DNA of 64,000 bases from Flavobacterium antarcticum DSM 19726 (GTDB lineage: Bacteria; Bacteroidota; Bacteroidia; Flavobacteriales; Flavobacteriaceae): the NCBI RefSeq assembly GCF_000419685.1, contig NZ_ATTM01000008.1, positions 62,001 through 126,000 of the forward strand. The letters are read 5' to 3'. The notes under the pieces were generated by a model that saw nothing but the letters and a program-made list of their open reading frames with translations, did not search any database and had not been told where the DNA came from. Of the stretch, positions 9,767-18,478 are shown piece after piece (position 1 is the first letter of the stretch; each line of letters opens with the position of its first letter). Position numbers and translations under genes: made by a program.

Positions 9767-11881
9767 ATGTCTAACGAACTGCTGCACGCCAAATTAAAAG
9801 AACATTTTGGGTTTGAAAAATTCAGACCGAATCAAGAAAGCATCATACAAACAGTGCTGTCAGGAAAAGATACGTTAGCCATTATGCCAACGGGTGGCGG
9901 TAAATCGATTTGTTTCCAACTTCCCGCGTTATTATTCAACGGTATTACAATTGTAGTTTCTCCCTTGATCGCGTTGATGAAAGATCAGGTGGACAGCTTG
10001 AAAGCCAATGGAATTGCCGCTTGTTTCATCAATTCCACCCAATCTTCCGAAGAACAACAACACTACATTGAAGCTTTGCGAAACAACAGCATCAAGCTTG
10101 TTTATGTTGCTCCTGAAAGTTTATCCTATTTGGACCAAGCGTTTGACTCACTCGAAATTAGCATGATTGCGATTGACGAAGCCCATTGTATTTCGGCGTG
10201 GGGACACGATTTCCGGCCTGCTTATACGAATTTGGGCTACCTCAAAAAACGTTTTCCCACTACTCCTATTTTAGCCTTAACCGCGACTGCCGACAAAGCG
10301 ACGCGTACCGATATTGCAACACAATTGAACCTTGCTGAACCTAAAATTGTAGTCGCTTCTTTTGACCGTAAAAACTTGAGTTTAGAAGTCCGACCTGCCG
10401 TGGATCGCGTAAAACAAATTATTGAATTTATAGAACGAAAGCCCAATGAATCGGGAATCATTTATTGCTTGAGCAGAAAGACGACGGAAGAATTGGCACA
10501 AAAATTACAACAGAAAGGCATTAATGCGAAAGCGTACCATGCGGGTTTAGAAGCAAAATTACGGGCAAAAACACAAGATGATTTCATCAACGACGATTGT
10601 CCTATTGTTTGCGCTACCATTGCTTTTGGGATGGGAATAGACAAATCAAATGTACGTTGGGTAATTCATTACAATTTACCAAAAAATATTGAAGGCTATT
10701 ACCAAGAAATTGGCCGTGCCGGACGCGACGGATTGCCTTCGGAGACCATTTTATTCGAAAGTTATGCGGATGTAATTCAATTGCAAAAATTTGCTTCTGA
10801 AGGTTTGAATGCCGACTTGCAATTGGCCAAACTCGAACGCATGCGACATTATGCTGACGCTTTAAGTTGCCGTCGGAAAATCCTGCTTTCTTATTTCGGA
10901 GAATTGGTCACGGAAAACTGTGGCAACTGCGACATTTGTCAAAATCCACCGGTCTTTTTTGACGGAACGATATTGGCACAAAAAGCCTTATCGGCCATTA
11001 CTCGTTTGCAAGAAAAAGAACCAATGACGTTGATTGTAGATTTTCTTCGGGGTTCTAAAAATGCTTCGATATATGAAAAAGAATACCATCAATTGAAAAG
11101 TTACGGTATTGGTGCCGAAACGTCGTGGTACGATTGGAATCAGTATCTGATTCAGTTGATCAATCTTGGGTATTGTGAAATTGCGTTTCACCAAAAAAAC
11201 AGGATTCTACTCACTCCTTTGGCAAGAAAAGTTTTGTTTGAAGGCGAAAAAGTGCTTTTGACCGCTGTGGTTCAAAAATCTGTGGCGAAATTAGTTCTGA
11301 AGGAATCGAAAGCAAGTGCTGCAAAAAATGGTTTATTTGAAACGCTTCGCCAATTGCGTTATACGATTGCTAAGGAAGAAGGCGTGCCGGCTTATGTTAT
11401 TTTCAACGATGCCACGCTTCGCCAACTCGAAACCGTCCGACCTATGAGTGAAGCGGAATTCTTAACAATTGACGGTGTTGGAAAAGCAAAACTTGAAAAG
11501 TACGGAGCCGAATTCATTGACGCTATAGCTGAATTCCAAAAGAATAAAAAGATTCGCGTCAAAAAAGAAGGAGCGACTTATAAGGAAACCTTGGCCCTTT
11601 TTACGAAAGGCGTTTCTGTGGAGGAAATTGCGCAACAGCGGAAATTAGGCGTTTCCACAATTCTGTCGCATATTGCAAAATTATATACCGACGATCATAT
11701 TACGGATTTGAGCACTTTCGTAACGCTTGAAGAAATTGAGCAGTTGAAAGAAGCCCATAAAACCATTGGATCTGCATCAGTTCTAAAACCGTACTTTGAT
11801 TACTTCGAAGAACAAATCGCCTACAGCACGATTCGTATGGGATTAGCGGTGATTGAGAAAGAGGAAGTGAGAAGATTGTAG
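9767..11881 (+). CDS. recQ: ATP-dependent DNA helicase RecQ (zinc-site type)
   Basis: 704 residues. SF2 helicase core: Walker A in MPTGGGKS (about 40-47), IDEAHCISAWGHDFR (about 136), QEIGRAGRDG in the C-lobe. A zinc-binding subdomain follows, with cysteines in SCRRKILL and in ENCGNCDICQ, then the RQC winged helix, an HRDC domain (about 520-590) and a C-terminal HTH-like extension. RecQ unwinds 3'-5' in recombination and fork repair. A second RecQ gene lies at 45188-47383; unlike it, this copy keeps the zinc ligands. The region just after its stop is low-complexity and purine-rich. Confidence 0.96.
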   Translation: MSNELLHAKLKEHFGFEKFRPNQESIIQTVLSGKDTLAIMPTGGGKSICFQLPALLFNGITIVVSPLIALMKDQVDSLKANGIAACFINSTQSSEEQQHYIEALRNNSIKLVYVAPESLSYLDQAFDSLEISMIAIDEAHCISAWGHDFRPAYTNLGYLKKRFPTTPILALTATADKATRTDIATQLNLAEPKIVVASFDRKNLSLEVRPAVDRVKQIIEFIERKPNESGIIYCLSRKTTEELAQKLQQKGINAKAYHAGLEAKLRAKTQDDFINDDCPIVCATIAFGMGIDKSNVRWVIHYNLPKNIEGYYQEIGRAGRDGLPSETILFESYADVIQLQKFASEGLNADLQLAKLERMRHYADALSCRRKILLSYFGELVTENCGNCDICQNPPVFFDGTILAQKALSAITRLQEKEPMTLIVDFLRGSKNASIYEKEYHQLKSYGIGAETSWYDWNQYLIQLINLGYCEIAFHQKNRILLTPLARKVLFEGEKVLLTAVVQKSVAKLVLKESKASAAKNGLFETLRQLRYTIAKEEGVPAYVIFNDATLRQLETVRPMSEAEFLTIDGVGKAKLEKYGAEFIDAIAEFQKNKKIRVKKEGATYKETLALFTKGVSVEEIAQQRKLGVSTILSHIAKLYTDDHITDLSTFVTLEEIEQLKEAHKTIGSASVLKPYFDYFEEQIAYSTIRMGLAVIEKEEVRRL

Positions 11882-12118
11882 AGATTAGATAATAGAGAAT
11901 AGAAGATAGATTTTAGAAATTAGAATACGGACAATAGAAGCGTGAATCAGAAACGCACTAAACTTTGAAAGTCGTTAAGTTTGTGTCAATTAAAGTCAAT
12001 GCTGTGTTACTACTTTTAAAATTGCCACCAATCCAAATTCTAGAAAAATACAGAATGTTCTAAAAGCAAAGTTCTCTCCAATCTCAAACTCTTCGCTCTA
12101 AATTCTTTGTTCTTTACT
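11882..12118. repeat. Intergenic purine/pyrimidine-rich low-complexity tracts between convergent genes
   Basis: Right after the recQ stop (about 11882-11940) the plus strand is rich in degenerate AGA/TAGA units. Towards the pssA stop (about 12075-12130) it becomes pyrimidine-rich and repeats CTCTAAATTCTTTG. Both genes therefore end in purine-rich sense-strand tails. No gene is seen. Confidence 0.55.
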
Positions 12119-12835
12119 CTAAATTCTTTGCTCTTTCCGCTTCAAATTATTATTCACCACAGAAAGCAATACATACATAATAATCACAAGTGGAATTCCT
12201 AAATATTGGAACGCAATTAAAAGCGCAATTGACGCCGTTAAGAATCCGATTTGCAGTTTGTTTTTGGCAAAATTAAATTCTTTGATTTTCAATGAGAACA
12301 AGGGAATTTCCGCATTCAACACATAAGCACTTAAGGCCGTTACTGCTAAAAGCACCCACTGATTTTCTAAGATTGTACGGATGAATTCGGAATTTGTGTG
12401 TTGTAAAACGAGCGGCAAACTCAATATAAAAAGGGCGTTGGCAGGTGTTGGAAGTCCAATGAATGAGTCGGTCTGACGGGTATCGATGTTGAAATTAGCG
12501 AGTCGGTAGCACGATCCCAATGTGATGATAAAACCTAAATAAGCAATCCAATTGGTCGTTTCAAAATTCCCTTCACACAACATGGCAAACATTACAAATC
12601 CGGGTACTAAACCACTCGTCACCATATCTGCTAACGAATCCAATTGCAAACCCAGTTCGCTTGACACTTTAAACAAACGAGCGAAAAAGCCGTCGAAGAA
12701 ATCCAGAAAGATACCTAGACTTACAAAGAAAAACGCCATTTCGTAATTGAATCGCACTGCGAAAACTAAAGCAATACAACCCGAAAATAAATTCAGTAAC
12801 GTAATTAGGTTGGGAACGTGTTTTTTAATGTTCAT
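12119..12835 (-). CDS. pssA: CDP-diacylglycerol-serine O-phosphatidyltransferase
   Basis: 238 residues from the ATG at 12835. The CDP-alcohol phosphotransferase motif DGxxARx8GxxxDxxxD is complete (DGFFARLFK...GLQLDSLAD). Six or more hydrophobic helices are visible, as expected for this integral membrane enzyme. It condenses CDP-diacylglycerol with serine to form phosphatidylserine, the precursor of phosphatidylethanolamine. The reading frame extends to 12883, but a good promoter (TTG at 12881-12883, -7 at 12856-12863) lies inside that extension, so MNIKKHVPN is the likely start. Confidence 0.94.
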   Translation of the reverse strand: MNIKKHVPNLITLLNLFSGCIALVFAVRFNYEMAFFFVSLGIFLDFFDGFFARLFKVSSELGLQLDSLADMVTSGLVPGFVMFAMLCEGNFETTNWIAYLGFIITLGSCYRLANFNIDTRQTDSFIGLPTPANALFILSLPLVLQHTNSEFIRTILENQWVLLAVTALSAYVLNAEIPLFSLKIKEFNFAKNKLQIGFLTASIALLIAFQYLGIPLVIIMYVLLSVVNNNLKRKEQRI

Positions 12836-12855
12836 AAGTGTAGCATTTTGAAAAA

Positions 12856-12883
12856 CAAATTTAATACAATAACTGAAAGACAA
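12856..12883 (-). promoter_or_regulatory. Promoter of pssA
   Basis: On the minus strand, TTG at 12881-12883 is followed after 17 bases by TAAATTTG at 12856-12863. This matches the Bacteroidota -33/-7 pattern closely and leaves a leader of about 15-20 bases before the ATG at 12835. Confidence 0.6.
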
Positions 12884-12984
12884 GCACGTTTTTAAGAGAG
12901 ATTTTTAATGTGTCTTTTTCAGTCCCCTATTTTGAATGAAACACCTTAATGCTCATTAAAAATTTATATTTTTACGCTCTCAAT

Positions 12985-12992
12985 TAATTTTG
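12985..12992 (+). promoter_or_regulatory. -7 element for the PorV/PorQ family gene
   Basis: TAATTTTG matches TAnnTTTG and ends 14 bases before the TTG start codon at 13007, implying a very short leader. Confidence 0.45.
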
Positions 12993-13006
12993 CTAAATAC
13001 CGGCTT

Positions 13007-14074
13007 TTGAAAAACATCGCGTTGATACCTCTTTTACTGATCACCTTCACTTCCAGCAGCCAAGTGGTGCGAAAATATTCAAATGAATTTATGAATATTG
13101 GCGTAGATGCCGCGGCTTTAGGAATGTCTAATGCATTGGTCGCCAGTACGAACGATGTGAATTCGGCGTATTGGAATCCAGCGGGGTTGGTGCATTTAGA
13201 AGACCACCAAGGCGCTTTGATGCATGCGAGTTATTTTGCCAATATTGCCCAATACGATTATGCGGCTTACGCCAAACCAATTGACGATCGAAGTGCTTAT
13301 GCCATTTCCTTTATCCGTTTTGGGGTCGACGATATTTTGAATACCACCGAATTAATTGACGGCCAAGGCAATATTGATTACAGTCGGATTAAGTTATTTT
13401 CAGCAGCTGATTATGCTTTTACGTTTTCTTACGCCCGAAAATTACCCGTTCCTGGCTTTCAATATGGTGTGAATGCAAAAGTAATCCGACGCGTCATTGG
13501 GGATTTCGCCAGCTCTTGGGGTTTCGGATTTGACGTCGGTTTGCAATTTGAACGCAACGATTGGAAATTTGGTGTAATGGTCCGCGACATCACCACGACC
13601 TACAACATTTGGAACATCGATGAAGAAGCGTACGACAAAATAGCGAATGCCATTCCCGGTCAGAATCAAGAATTACCTGAAAGTACAGAAATCACTTTAC
13701 CAAAAGCCCAATTGGGAATTTCTAAAAAGTGGGAGTTTCACAACGACATGAGTCTTTTGGCAGCGACGAATTTGAACATGCGTTTTGCTCAAACCAACGA
13801 CCTTATTTCTACTAGTTTTGTGAGCATTGACCCTGCTTTGGGATTTGAAGTCGGTTATACTGATCTGGTTTTCTTTAGAACCGGTGTGGGAAATTTTCAA
13901 AACATCACACAATTGGACGGTTCACAGCAAGTTGGGTTCCAACCCAATATCGGTGTGGGATTCAAATACAAAGGCATCCAGATTGATTATGCGTTAACGG
14001 ATTTGGGCGACCAAAGTGCGGCGTTGTATTCCAATATTTTTTCATTGAAAATTGATTTGGGTATTTTTAGATAA
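13007..14074 (+). CDS. PorV/PorQ family outer membrane protein
   Basis: 355 residues with a signal peptide (about 1-18). The start of the mature protein has NIGVDAAALGMSNA and NSAYWNPAGL, the conserved opening of the FadL-like PorV/PorQ barrels associated with type IX secretion. The C-terminus is beta-strand rich. The start codon is TTG at 13007: the first in-frame ATG (13088) would remove the signal peptide. PorV itself shuttles T9SS cargo to the attachment complex; whether this paralogue does so, or is PorQ-like or orphan, cannot be told. The DUF4105 gene follows 19 bases downstream. Confidence 0.87.
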   Translation: MKNIALIPLLLITFTSSSQVVRKYSNEFMNIGVDAAALGMSNALVASTNDVNSAYWNPAGLVHLEDHQGALMHASYFANIAQYDYAAYAKPIDDRSAYAISFIRFGVDDILNTTELIDGQGNIDYSRIKLFSAADYAFTFSYARKLPVPGFQYGVNAKVIRRVIGDFASSWGFGFDVGLQFERNDWKFGVMVRDITTTYNIWNIDEEAYDKIANAIPGQNQELPESTEITLPKAQLGISKKWEFHNDMSLLAATNLNMRFAQTNDLISTSFVSIDPALGFEVGYTDLVFFRTGVGNFQNITQLDGSQQVGFQPNIGVGFKYKGIQIDYALTDLGDQSAALYSNIFSLKIDLGIFR

Positions 14075-14093
14075 AACTATTTCGGTTGTAATT

Positions 14094-15215
14094 ATGAACA
14101 AAATCTACCTTCTTTTACTCTTCTTTTTTGTCCAAAACATTTTGGCACAAGCAAGTCCAGACGACGCCATCCAAATAAGTGTCTTAACCGTTGGCGTTGC
14201 TGATGAATCGCATTCTTTGTACGGACACACCGCGATTCGGATCAAGGATGATTTTAGAGGGATTGATCAAGTGTATAATTACGGCATGTTTGATTTTAGA
14301 ACACCGAATTTTATACTTCGTTTTGTAAAAGGCGACATGCAGTATTTTGCGGGAGCGTATCCGTATGTTGATTTTGAAGACAATTACCGCTTTGAAAATC
14401 GTTCTATTTACGAACAAACGCTTGCATTGTCTACAGCGAAGAAACTGGCCCTTATTTCCGCTTTGGAAGAATCAATTACAGGAGACGACAAATTTTACAC
14501 CTACAAATTCATCGACCGAAATTGCACGACAAAAGTGGTGGACGTTATCAATGCCGTGTTGCAAAAAGATATTATTTACAAACACGACGTTTCCGAATTG
14601 ACCTATAGAGATGTGCTGTATCCGTATGCTGAACAGCCCTTTTTTCAACGGTTGGGTATTAATATTATTTTCGGTGCGAAAGTCGATGAGCAAGCAACGC
14701 GTATTTTCCTGCCGTTTGATTTGAAGAATAATCTGGACCAAACCGAATATAAAGACAAAGAGCTCGTAAGTGAACGTAAAACACTTTTTGAGGCGAATCG
14801 CGTTCCAAAGACTGTTTGGTGGGATTCTATTTACACGTTGATTTTCTTCTTGGTACTTATTGTTGTCGTTAACAAAAAAGCAGTCACAAATGGCTACTTC
14901 CTATTCATTGGAGTTTTGGGAATTTTCTTTTGTGTGGTGGGGTTTTATTCTTTTCACAAAGAATTACTGTGGAATTACAACGTACTTTTATTCAATCCTG
15001 TTTATTTGTTTGTCGCTTATTTTGGTTGGCAAAAAAACCGAACTGCTTTGTTGTGGAGTAGTTTTATAGCCCTCGCCAGTATCGTGGTATATTTATTATA
15101 TATGCTGAACAAAATCCACTTGGGAATTGTTTGGCCGTTTATGGTGGCAAATGTGGTTTTGGTGGTAAGAGGGTTACTTTTGGGAGTGGGGAATGATCAG
15201 GTAGTTAAATCTTAA
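14094..15215 (+). CDS. DUF4105 (Lnb N-terminal periplasmic domain) membrane protein
   Basis: 373 residues from the ATG at 14094. A signal peptide ends near ILAQ, followed by a DUF4105/Lnb-type periplasmic domain (ESHSLYGHTAIRI, YNYGMFDF, DRNCTTKV) and about four C-terminal membrane helices. DUF4105 is thiol-peptidase-like in fold; the histidine in YGHT and the cysteine in DRNCT are candidate catalytic residues, which is inference. The frame is open back to 14052, but that start would overlap the preceding gene and hide the signal peptide. It sits 19 bases behind the PorV/PorQ gene and is probably in the same unit. Function unknown. Confidence 0.85.
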   Translation: MNKIYLLLLFFFVQNILAQASPDDAIQISVLTVGVADESHSLYGHTAIRIKDDFRGIDQVYNYGMFDFRTPNFILRFVKGDMQYFAGAYPYVDFEDNYRFENRSIYEQTLALSTAKKLALISALEESITGDDKFYTYKFIDRNCTTKVVDVINAVLQKDIIYKHDVSELTYRDVLYPYAEQPFFQRLGINIIFGAKVDEQATRIFLPFDLKNNLDQTEYKDKELVSERKTLFEANRVPKTVWWDSIYTLIFFLVLIVVVNKKAVTNGYFLFIGVLGIFFCVVGFYSFHKELLWNYNVLLFNPVYLFVAYFGWQKNRTALLWSSFIALASIVVYLLYMLNKIHLGIVWPFMVANVVLVVRGLLLGVGNDQVVKS

Positions 15216-15279
15216 AGCATTGGTTGACTAAGATAGAGCGTAATAAGAATTACCTCTAAAGAGCTAAATGTTTGATCTC

Positions 15280-15301
15280 GCAAAGACGCGAAGACGCAAA
15301 G
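15280..15301. repeat. Short GCAAAGACGC-type repeat
   Basis: Positions 15280-15301 contain overlapping copies of GCAAAGACGC/GAAGACGCAAAG. Similar motifs are scattered in Flavobacterium intergenic DNA. It lies between two convergent genes. Confidence 0.4.
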
Positions 15302-15370
15302 TGTCGTTATTAAAAATTCCTTAAAACTACCCCATTCCTCGCGTACAAAATTGTTCTGAAATAAATTCTC

Positions 15371-15398
15371 ACAACCTACAACTTACAACCTACAACCC
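15371..15398. repeat. Heptamer tract (ACAACCT), four units
   Basis: Four 7-bp units (ACAACCT, ACAACTT, ACAACCT, ACAACCC) end three bases before the stop codon of the minus-strand sugar transferase gene. On that gene's sense strand the tract reads AGGTTGT, the same orientation as the other members of the family in this window. Confidence 0.6.
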
Positions 15399-15401
15399 TT
15401 C

Positions 15402-16799
15402 CTACTGCCCTCTCGCGAACAAAACTGTACTAAACGTTTTAATTAAAATGTTCACGTCCAAGAAAATGCTTCGGTGTTTGATGTAATACAAGTCGTATTG
15501 AAGTTTGATAAGGCTTTCCTCAATGGATTCGCCGTACGAATAATTGACTTGAGCCCAACCCGTTAATCCCGGTTTAATGACATGGCGGGTTTCATAAAAA
15601 GGCATTACAGCAGACAATTCTGCTACGAAGTACGGCCGTTCGGGACGTGGACCGATGAATGCCATGTCGCCTTTGAGGATGTTCACAAACTGCGGAAACT
15701 CATCGATACGGGTTTTGCGCATGAATTTGCCGAAAGGCGTCACCCGTAAATCACCTGTTGTGGAAAATACTGCTCCATGTTGTTCGGCGTCGCTTCGCAT
15801 GGTGCGGAACTTTAGTATTTCAAAGGGAATGCCGTTTTTTCCAACACGTGTTTGCGTGTAAAACAAACTGCCTCTGTTTCCGATTGCATTTCCAATAAAG
15901 ACCAAAGGAACTAGAAGAAGTCCGAGTGTTAGTCCAACAAGTGACAACACGATGTCGAACAACTTCACAAACGACAAATAAAACTGGTTGTGATTGGATC
16001 TACTGAACGGGAAATACCGATAAAAATCTGTATTGAAATGCTGTATGGGTATCCGAAACGTATTGCTTTCGTATACTTGAGTGTACTCTCGAATGATGTA
16101 GCCTTGTTCCAACAGCGTTAAGACTTGTTGGTACAAATGCGGCGTAATTCCTTCCGTACGGTGTGATGCAATCACCACTTCTGAGATCGAATTGGCGAAA
16201 GCAAACTCTTTTAAGCTTTTCTGTTCTATTACTTCTTTAAAGGACTTCGCGACGTAATCCAACTTCCGTGTGCCGTCCAGCAGATATACCGCTACCACTT
16301 TATAATGCGGGTTGCTTTCTTCAAGTGCATTTACTAATTCGCCACAATCATCGGCACCACACAGCAGAACGACCCTTTTTTCAAAGCGTTGGGATGCTAG
16401 AAATCTTTGGTAAAAAAGACGCCACAACAGCAAAGCGATGAACACACCGCCGAAGAAAAACAAAATCTGTAACCGATTGAGGGGTAAAGTTGGCGTTAAA
16501 ATCGGTGTCAGTAAATAGAGTAGAACCGTTGTGGAGGAAGTCAGTAAAATACTTTTGATGACTTGGTACTGATTGCTTGCCACTTGCAGGTTGTACATTT
16601 CAAAAACAGTTCCAATAATGGTCAGATAAATGCTGAGTACTACCGCCCATCTTGCGTTATGAATTGAGAGTAAAAAGTAATCAAAACTAAAGAACACACT
16701 CAATAAATGCAACACGAGTAATACAAATGCAATGTCGCAAAACCGCAGCAGGATTTTACGTTCAGAAACTTCGAAATGCATTTTACGTTTGTTCTTCAT
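15402..16799 (-). CDS. Polyprenyl-phosphate sugar-1-phosphate transferase (WcaJ/WbaP-like initiating enzyme)
   Basis: 465 residues. Four to five N-terminal membrane helices (about 15-125), a nucleotide-binding-like middle domain (about 135-250) and a C-terminal bacterial sugar transferase domain with KFRTMRSDAE, TRIDEFPQF, GDMAFIGPRPE and KPGLTGWAQVNY. It would transfer a sugar-1-phosphate from an NDP-sugar to undecaprenyl phosphate, the first step of glycan repeat assembly on the inner face of the cytoplasmic membrane. It is the last gene of the minus-strand polysaccharide block, but has its own -7 element and a 308-base gap upstream, so it may be expressed independently. The sugar is not predictable from sequence. 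Confidence 0.93.
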   Translation of the reverse strand: MKNKRKMHFEVSERKILLRFCDIAFVLLVLHLLSVFFSFDYFLLSIHNARWAVVLSIYLTIIGTVFEMYNLQVASNQYQVIKSILLTSSTTVLLYLLTPILTPTLPLNRLQILFFFGGVFIALLLWRLFYQRFLASQRFEKRVVLLCGADDCGELVNALEESNPHYKVVAVYLLDGTRKLDYVAKSFKEVIEQKSLKEFAFANSISEVVIASHRTEGITPHLYQQVLTLLEQGYIIREYTQVYESNTFRIPIQHFNTDFYRYFPFSRSNHNQFYLSFVKLFDIVLSLVGLTLGLLLVPLVFIGNAIGNRGSLFYTQTRVGKNGIPFEILKFRTMRSDAEQHGAVFSTTGDLRVTPFGKFMRKTRIDEFPQFVNILKGDMAFIGPRPERPYFVAELSAVMPFYETRHVIKPGLTGWAQVNYSYGESIEESLIKLQYDLYYIKHRSIFLDVNILIKTFSTVLFARGQ

Positions 16800-16844
16800 G
16801 GATTGCTGCGCTACACAAGAGTTGGTAATTTACCCCTATTGAAA

Positions 16845-16852
16845 CAAATATA
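16845..16852 (-). promoter_or_regulatory. -7 element for the initiating sugar transferase
   Basis: On the minus strand this reads TATATTTG, fitting TAnnTTTG, 46 bases before the ATG at 16799. No good -33 match. Confidence 0.45.
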
Positions 16853-16916
16853 GCATCATTGCCGTGTAAAATTTTATGTAAATTTAATAAAAATTATCAA
16901 TTCCTCCATTCAGCAG

Positions 16917-17084
16917 AGAAAGAGGACCGTTTATCGGTAGAAGGTGGAAGATGGAAGGAAGAAGATGGAAATATGGAAGATGCTAGAAGGTTGGAAGATG
17001 GAAGAAGATGGAAGAAGATTGGCAGATGGGTAGATTGGAAGATAGAAGGATGGAAGATCGAAGATCGAAGAAGATTGGAAGATT
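16917..17084. repeat. GGAAGAT-type purine-rich low-complexity tract in the 16800-17107 gap
   Basis: The gap between the sugar transferase and O-antigen ligase genes holds a strongly strand-asymmetric tract of degenerate GGAAGAT/GGAAGAAGAT units on the plus strand, about 170 bases long. It ends about 25 bases from the stop codon of the upstream gene. A frame crosses it on each strand, but the translations are repetitive (for example WKIEGWKIED) and are not credible proteins. Confidence 0.6.
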
Positions 17085-17107
17085 TATTCATCTCCTATTT
17101 AAGTTTC

Positions 17108-18478
17108 TCATACTGCTGCAACTTCTTCAGCGGTTTCATCCTCATCTGTGTTGTTTGGACTTGAGAAGTTTACTTTGAGTAGCGCTAAACTGTACACAAA
17201 AGCGGGAGCGGCAATTCGCATAGCGGCGTGATTGATGGTCAACAGCCAGAACACCATAAATACCAGTGCGAAAATCTGATAACGGTTGCCTAAGTACAAT
17301 GCAATGGGCGTTATGAATAAAATCAGCAATCCTGCTAAACCTAAGCTTCCGTGTTCGGCGAGCATTCTGGTAATTTCATTGTGACTTGCCGCTTCAATAC
17401 CTGTTTTTTGTTCCCGTATTTCTTTGTTTTTTCCGACGCCAACTCCCAGATAGGGATTGTTTAAAAACATATTCAGTTCCGTAGCGATTAAGGTTTCACG
17501 ACCCGACAACGCACTTTCCTTTTTCCGGCCTCTGGCATCTTCATTGGCGTAGCGTTTGTCAATCAATCCGCCTGTTTGAATGGAGGTGTATCCCCAAATG
17601 AGTAGACCTGCAAAAGCAGCGATTCCTGTTGTGACTAAAATTTTACCTCTCCCTTTTAATCCAACGATTCTGTAGAGTACAACTAAAAAAAGAACCATCA
17701 TAATTAAACCGGTCAGCACTCCGCCTCGGGAAAAGGTGACAATGCCACGAAACGCAAAAACCAGTACTAAAATTCCGTTTATTATTTGCAGTTTTTTAGT
17801 GGGTGCGTCTAACAGCAACTTGGCAAATGCAAAAAACATTCCGAGTCCGAGAACAGTGGCGACTTGATTGGGGCCAAATCCACCCGATGTGGCAAAATTA
17901 GACTGCGTACTTGTCACTACATCTCTAACACTTGGTGTAAACAAAATTAAATTGACCACCATCGCGACAAGTGGCAACATAAGCATCGTCAGTACGTCTT
18001 TGATCCGTTCAAAACTAATACTTCTTTGAAACGTATAAATCGCACAAACTCCTAAACAAGCTGGTCCTGTTATATTAAATGCTATGGCTTTTCGAATATT
18101 GGCGTCAAGCGACAAACTTTCAGTTGCAATGAAAATACCAGGCAGTAACAATGCGAGAAAAACGACGTATAAGAAAGCGCCTTTGGAAAAGCCTTTGTAA
18201 AACATACCAATTACCATAAAGATCATCACCGTGTACTTCCCGTATTCATTTAGAAACGCAGCGTCTATCATTTTTAAATAGACATCTATACCTGTGAAGT
18301 AAGCAGCCATTAACAGCACTTCATTGTTGCGGTTTTGGGTATTGATGACATACAGTAGACCAAAAATAAACACACCTACACCGTATATTTTTCCTATAAA
18401 AGGCAGGAAGAAAAATAAAAACCCCATCCCCACATGCAGGAGCACAATAAATAAGTAAAATTGTTCTTTTTTAGTCAT
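17108..18478 (-). CDS. O-antigen ligase/polymerase family protein (WaaL/Wzy-like)
   Basis: 456 residues with about 10-12 hydrophobic helices. The Wzy_C/WaaL-type region is recognisable: TFSRGGVLTGL, then a long periplasmic loop with SGRETLIATELNMFLNNP, GVGVGKN and ASHNEITRMLAEHG (candidate catalytic His). Family members either polymerise repeat units or ligate the finished chain to lipid A core. Because the operon also encodes an ABC exporter (Wzm/Wzt), a ligase role fits better than a Wzy role; this is inference. The start overlaps the preceding glycosyltransferase by 8 bases, indicating translational coupling. Confidence 0.85.
   Translation of the reverse strand: MTKKEQFYLFIVLLHVGMGFLFFFLPFIGKIYGVGVFIFGLLYVINTQNRNNEVLLMAAYFTGIDVYLKMIDAAFLNEYGKYTVMIFMVIGMFYKGFSKGAFLYVVFLALLLPGIFIATESLSLDANIRKAIAFNITGPACLGVCAIYTFQRSISFERIKDVLTMLMLPLVAMVVNLILFTPSVRDVVTSTQSNFATSGGFGPNQVATVLGLGMFFAFAKLLLDAPTKKLQIINGILVLVFAFRGIVTFSRGGVLTGLIMMVLFLVVLYRIVGLKGRGKILVTTGIAAFAGLLIWGYTSIQTGGLIDKRYANEDARGRKKESALSGRETLIATELNMFLNNPYLGVGVGKNKEIREQKTGIEAASHNEITRMLAEHGSLGLAGLLILFITPIALYLGNRYQIFALVFMVFWLLTINHAAMRIAAPAFVYSLALLKVNFSSPNNTDEDETAEEVAAV

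Noticed and set aside
16859-17164. Frames of about 64-101 codons through the purine-rich tract
   Set aside because: Their translations are low-complexity repeats; the DNA is a simple repeat.
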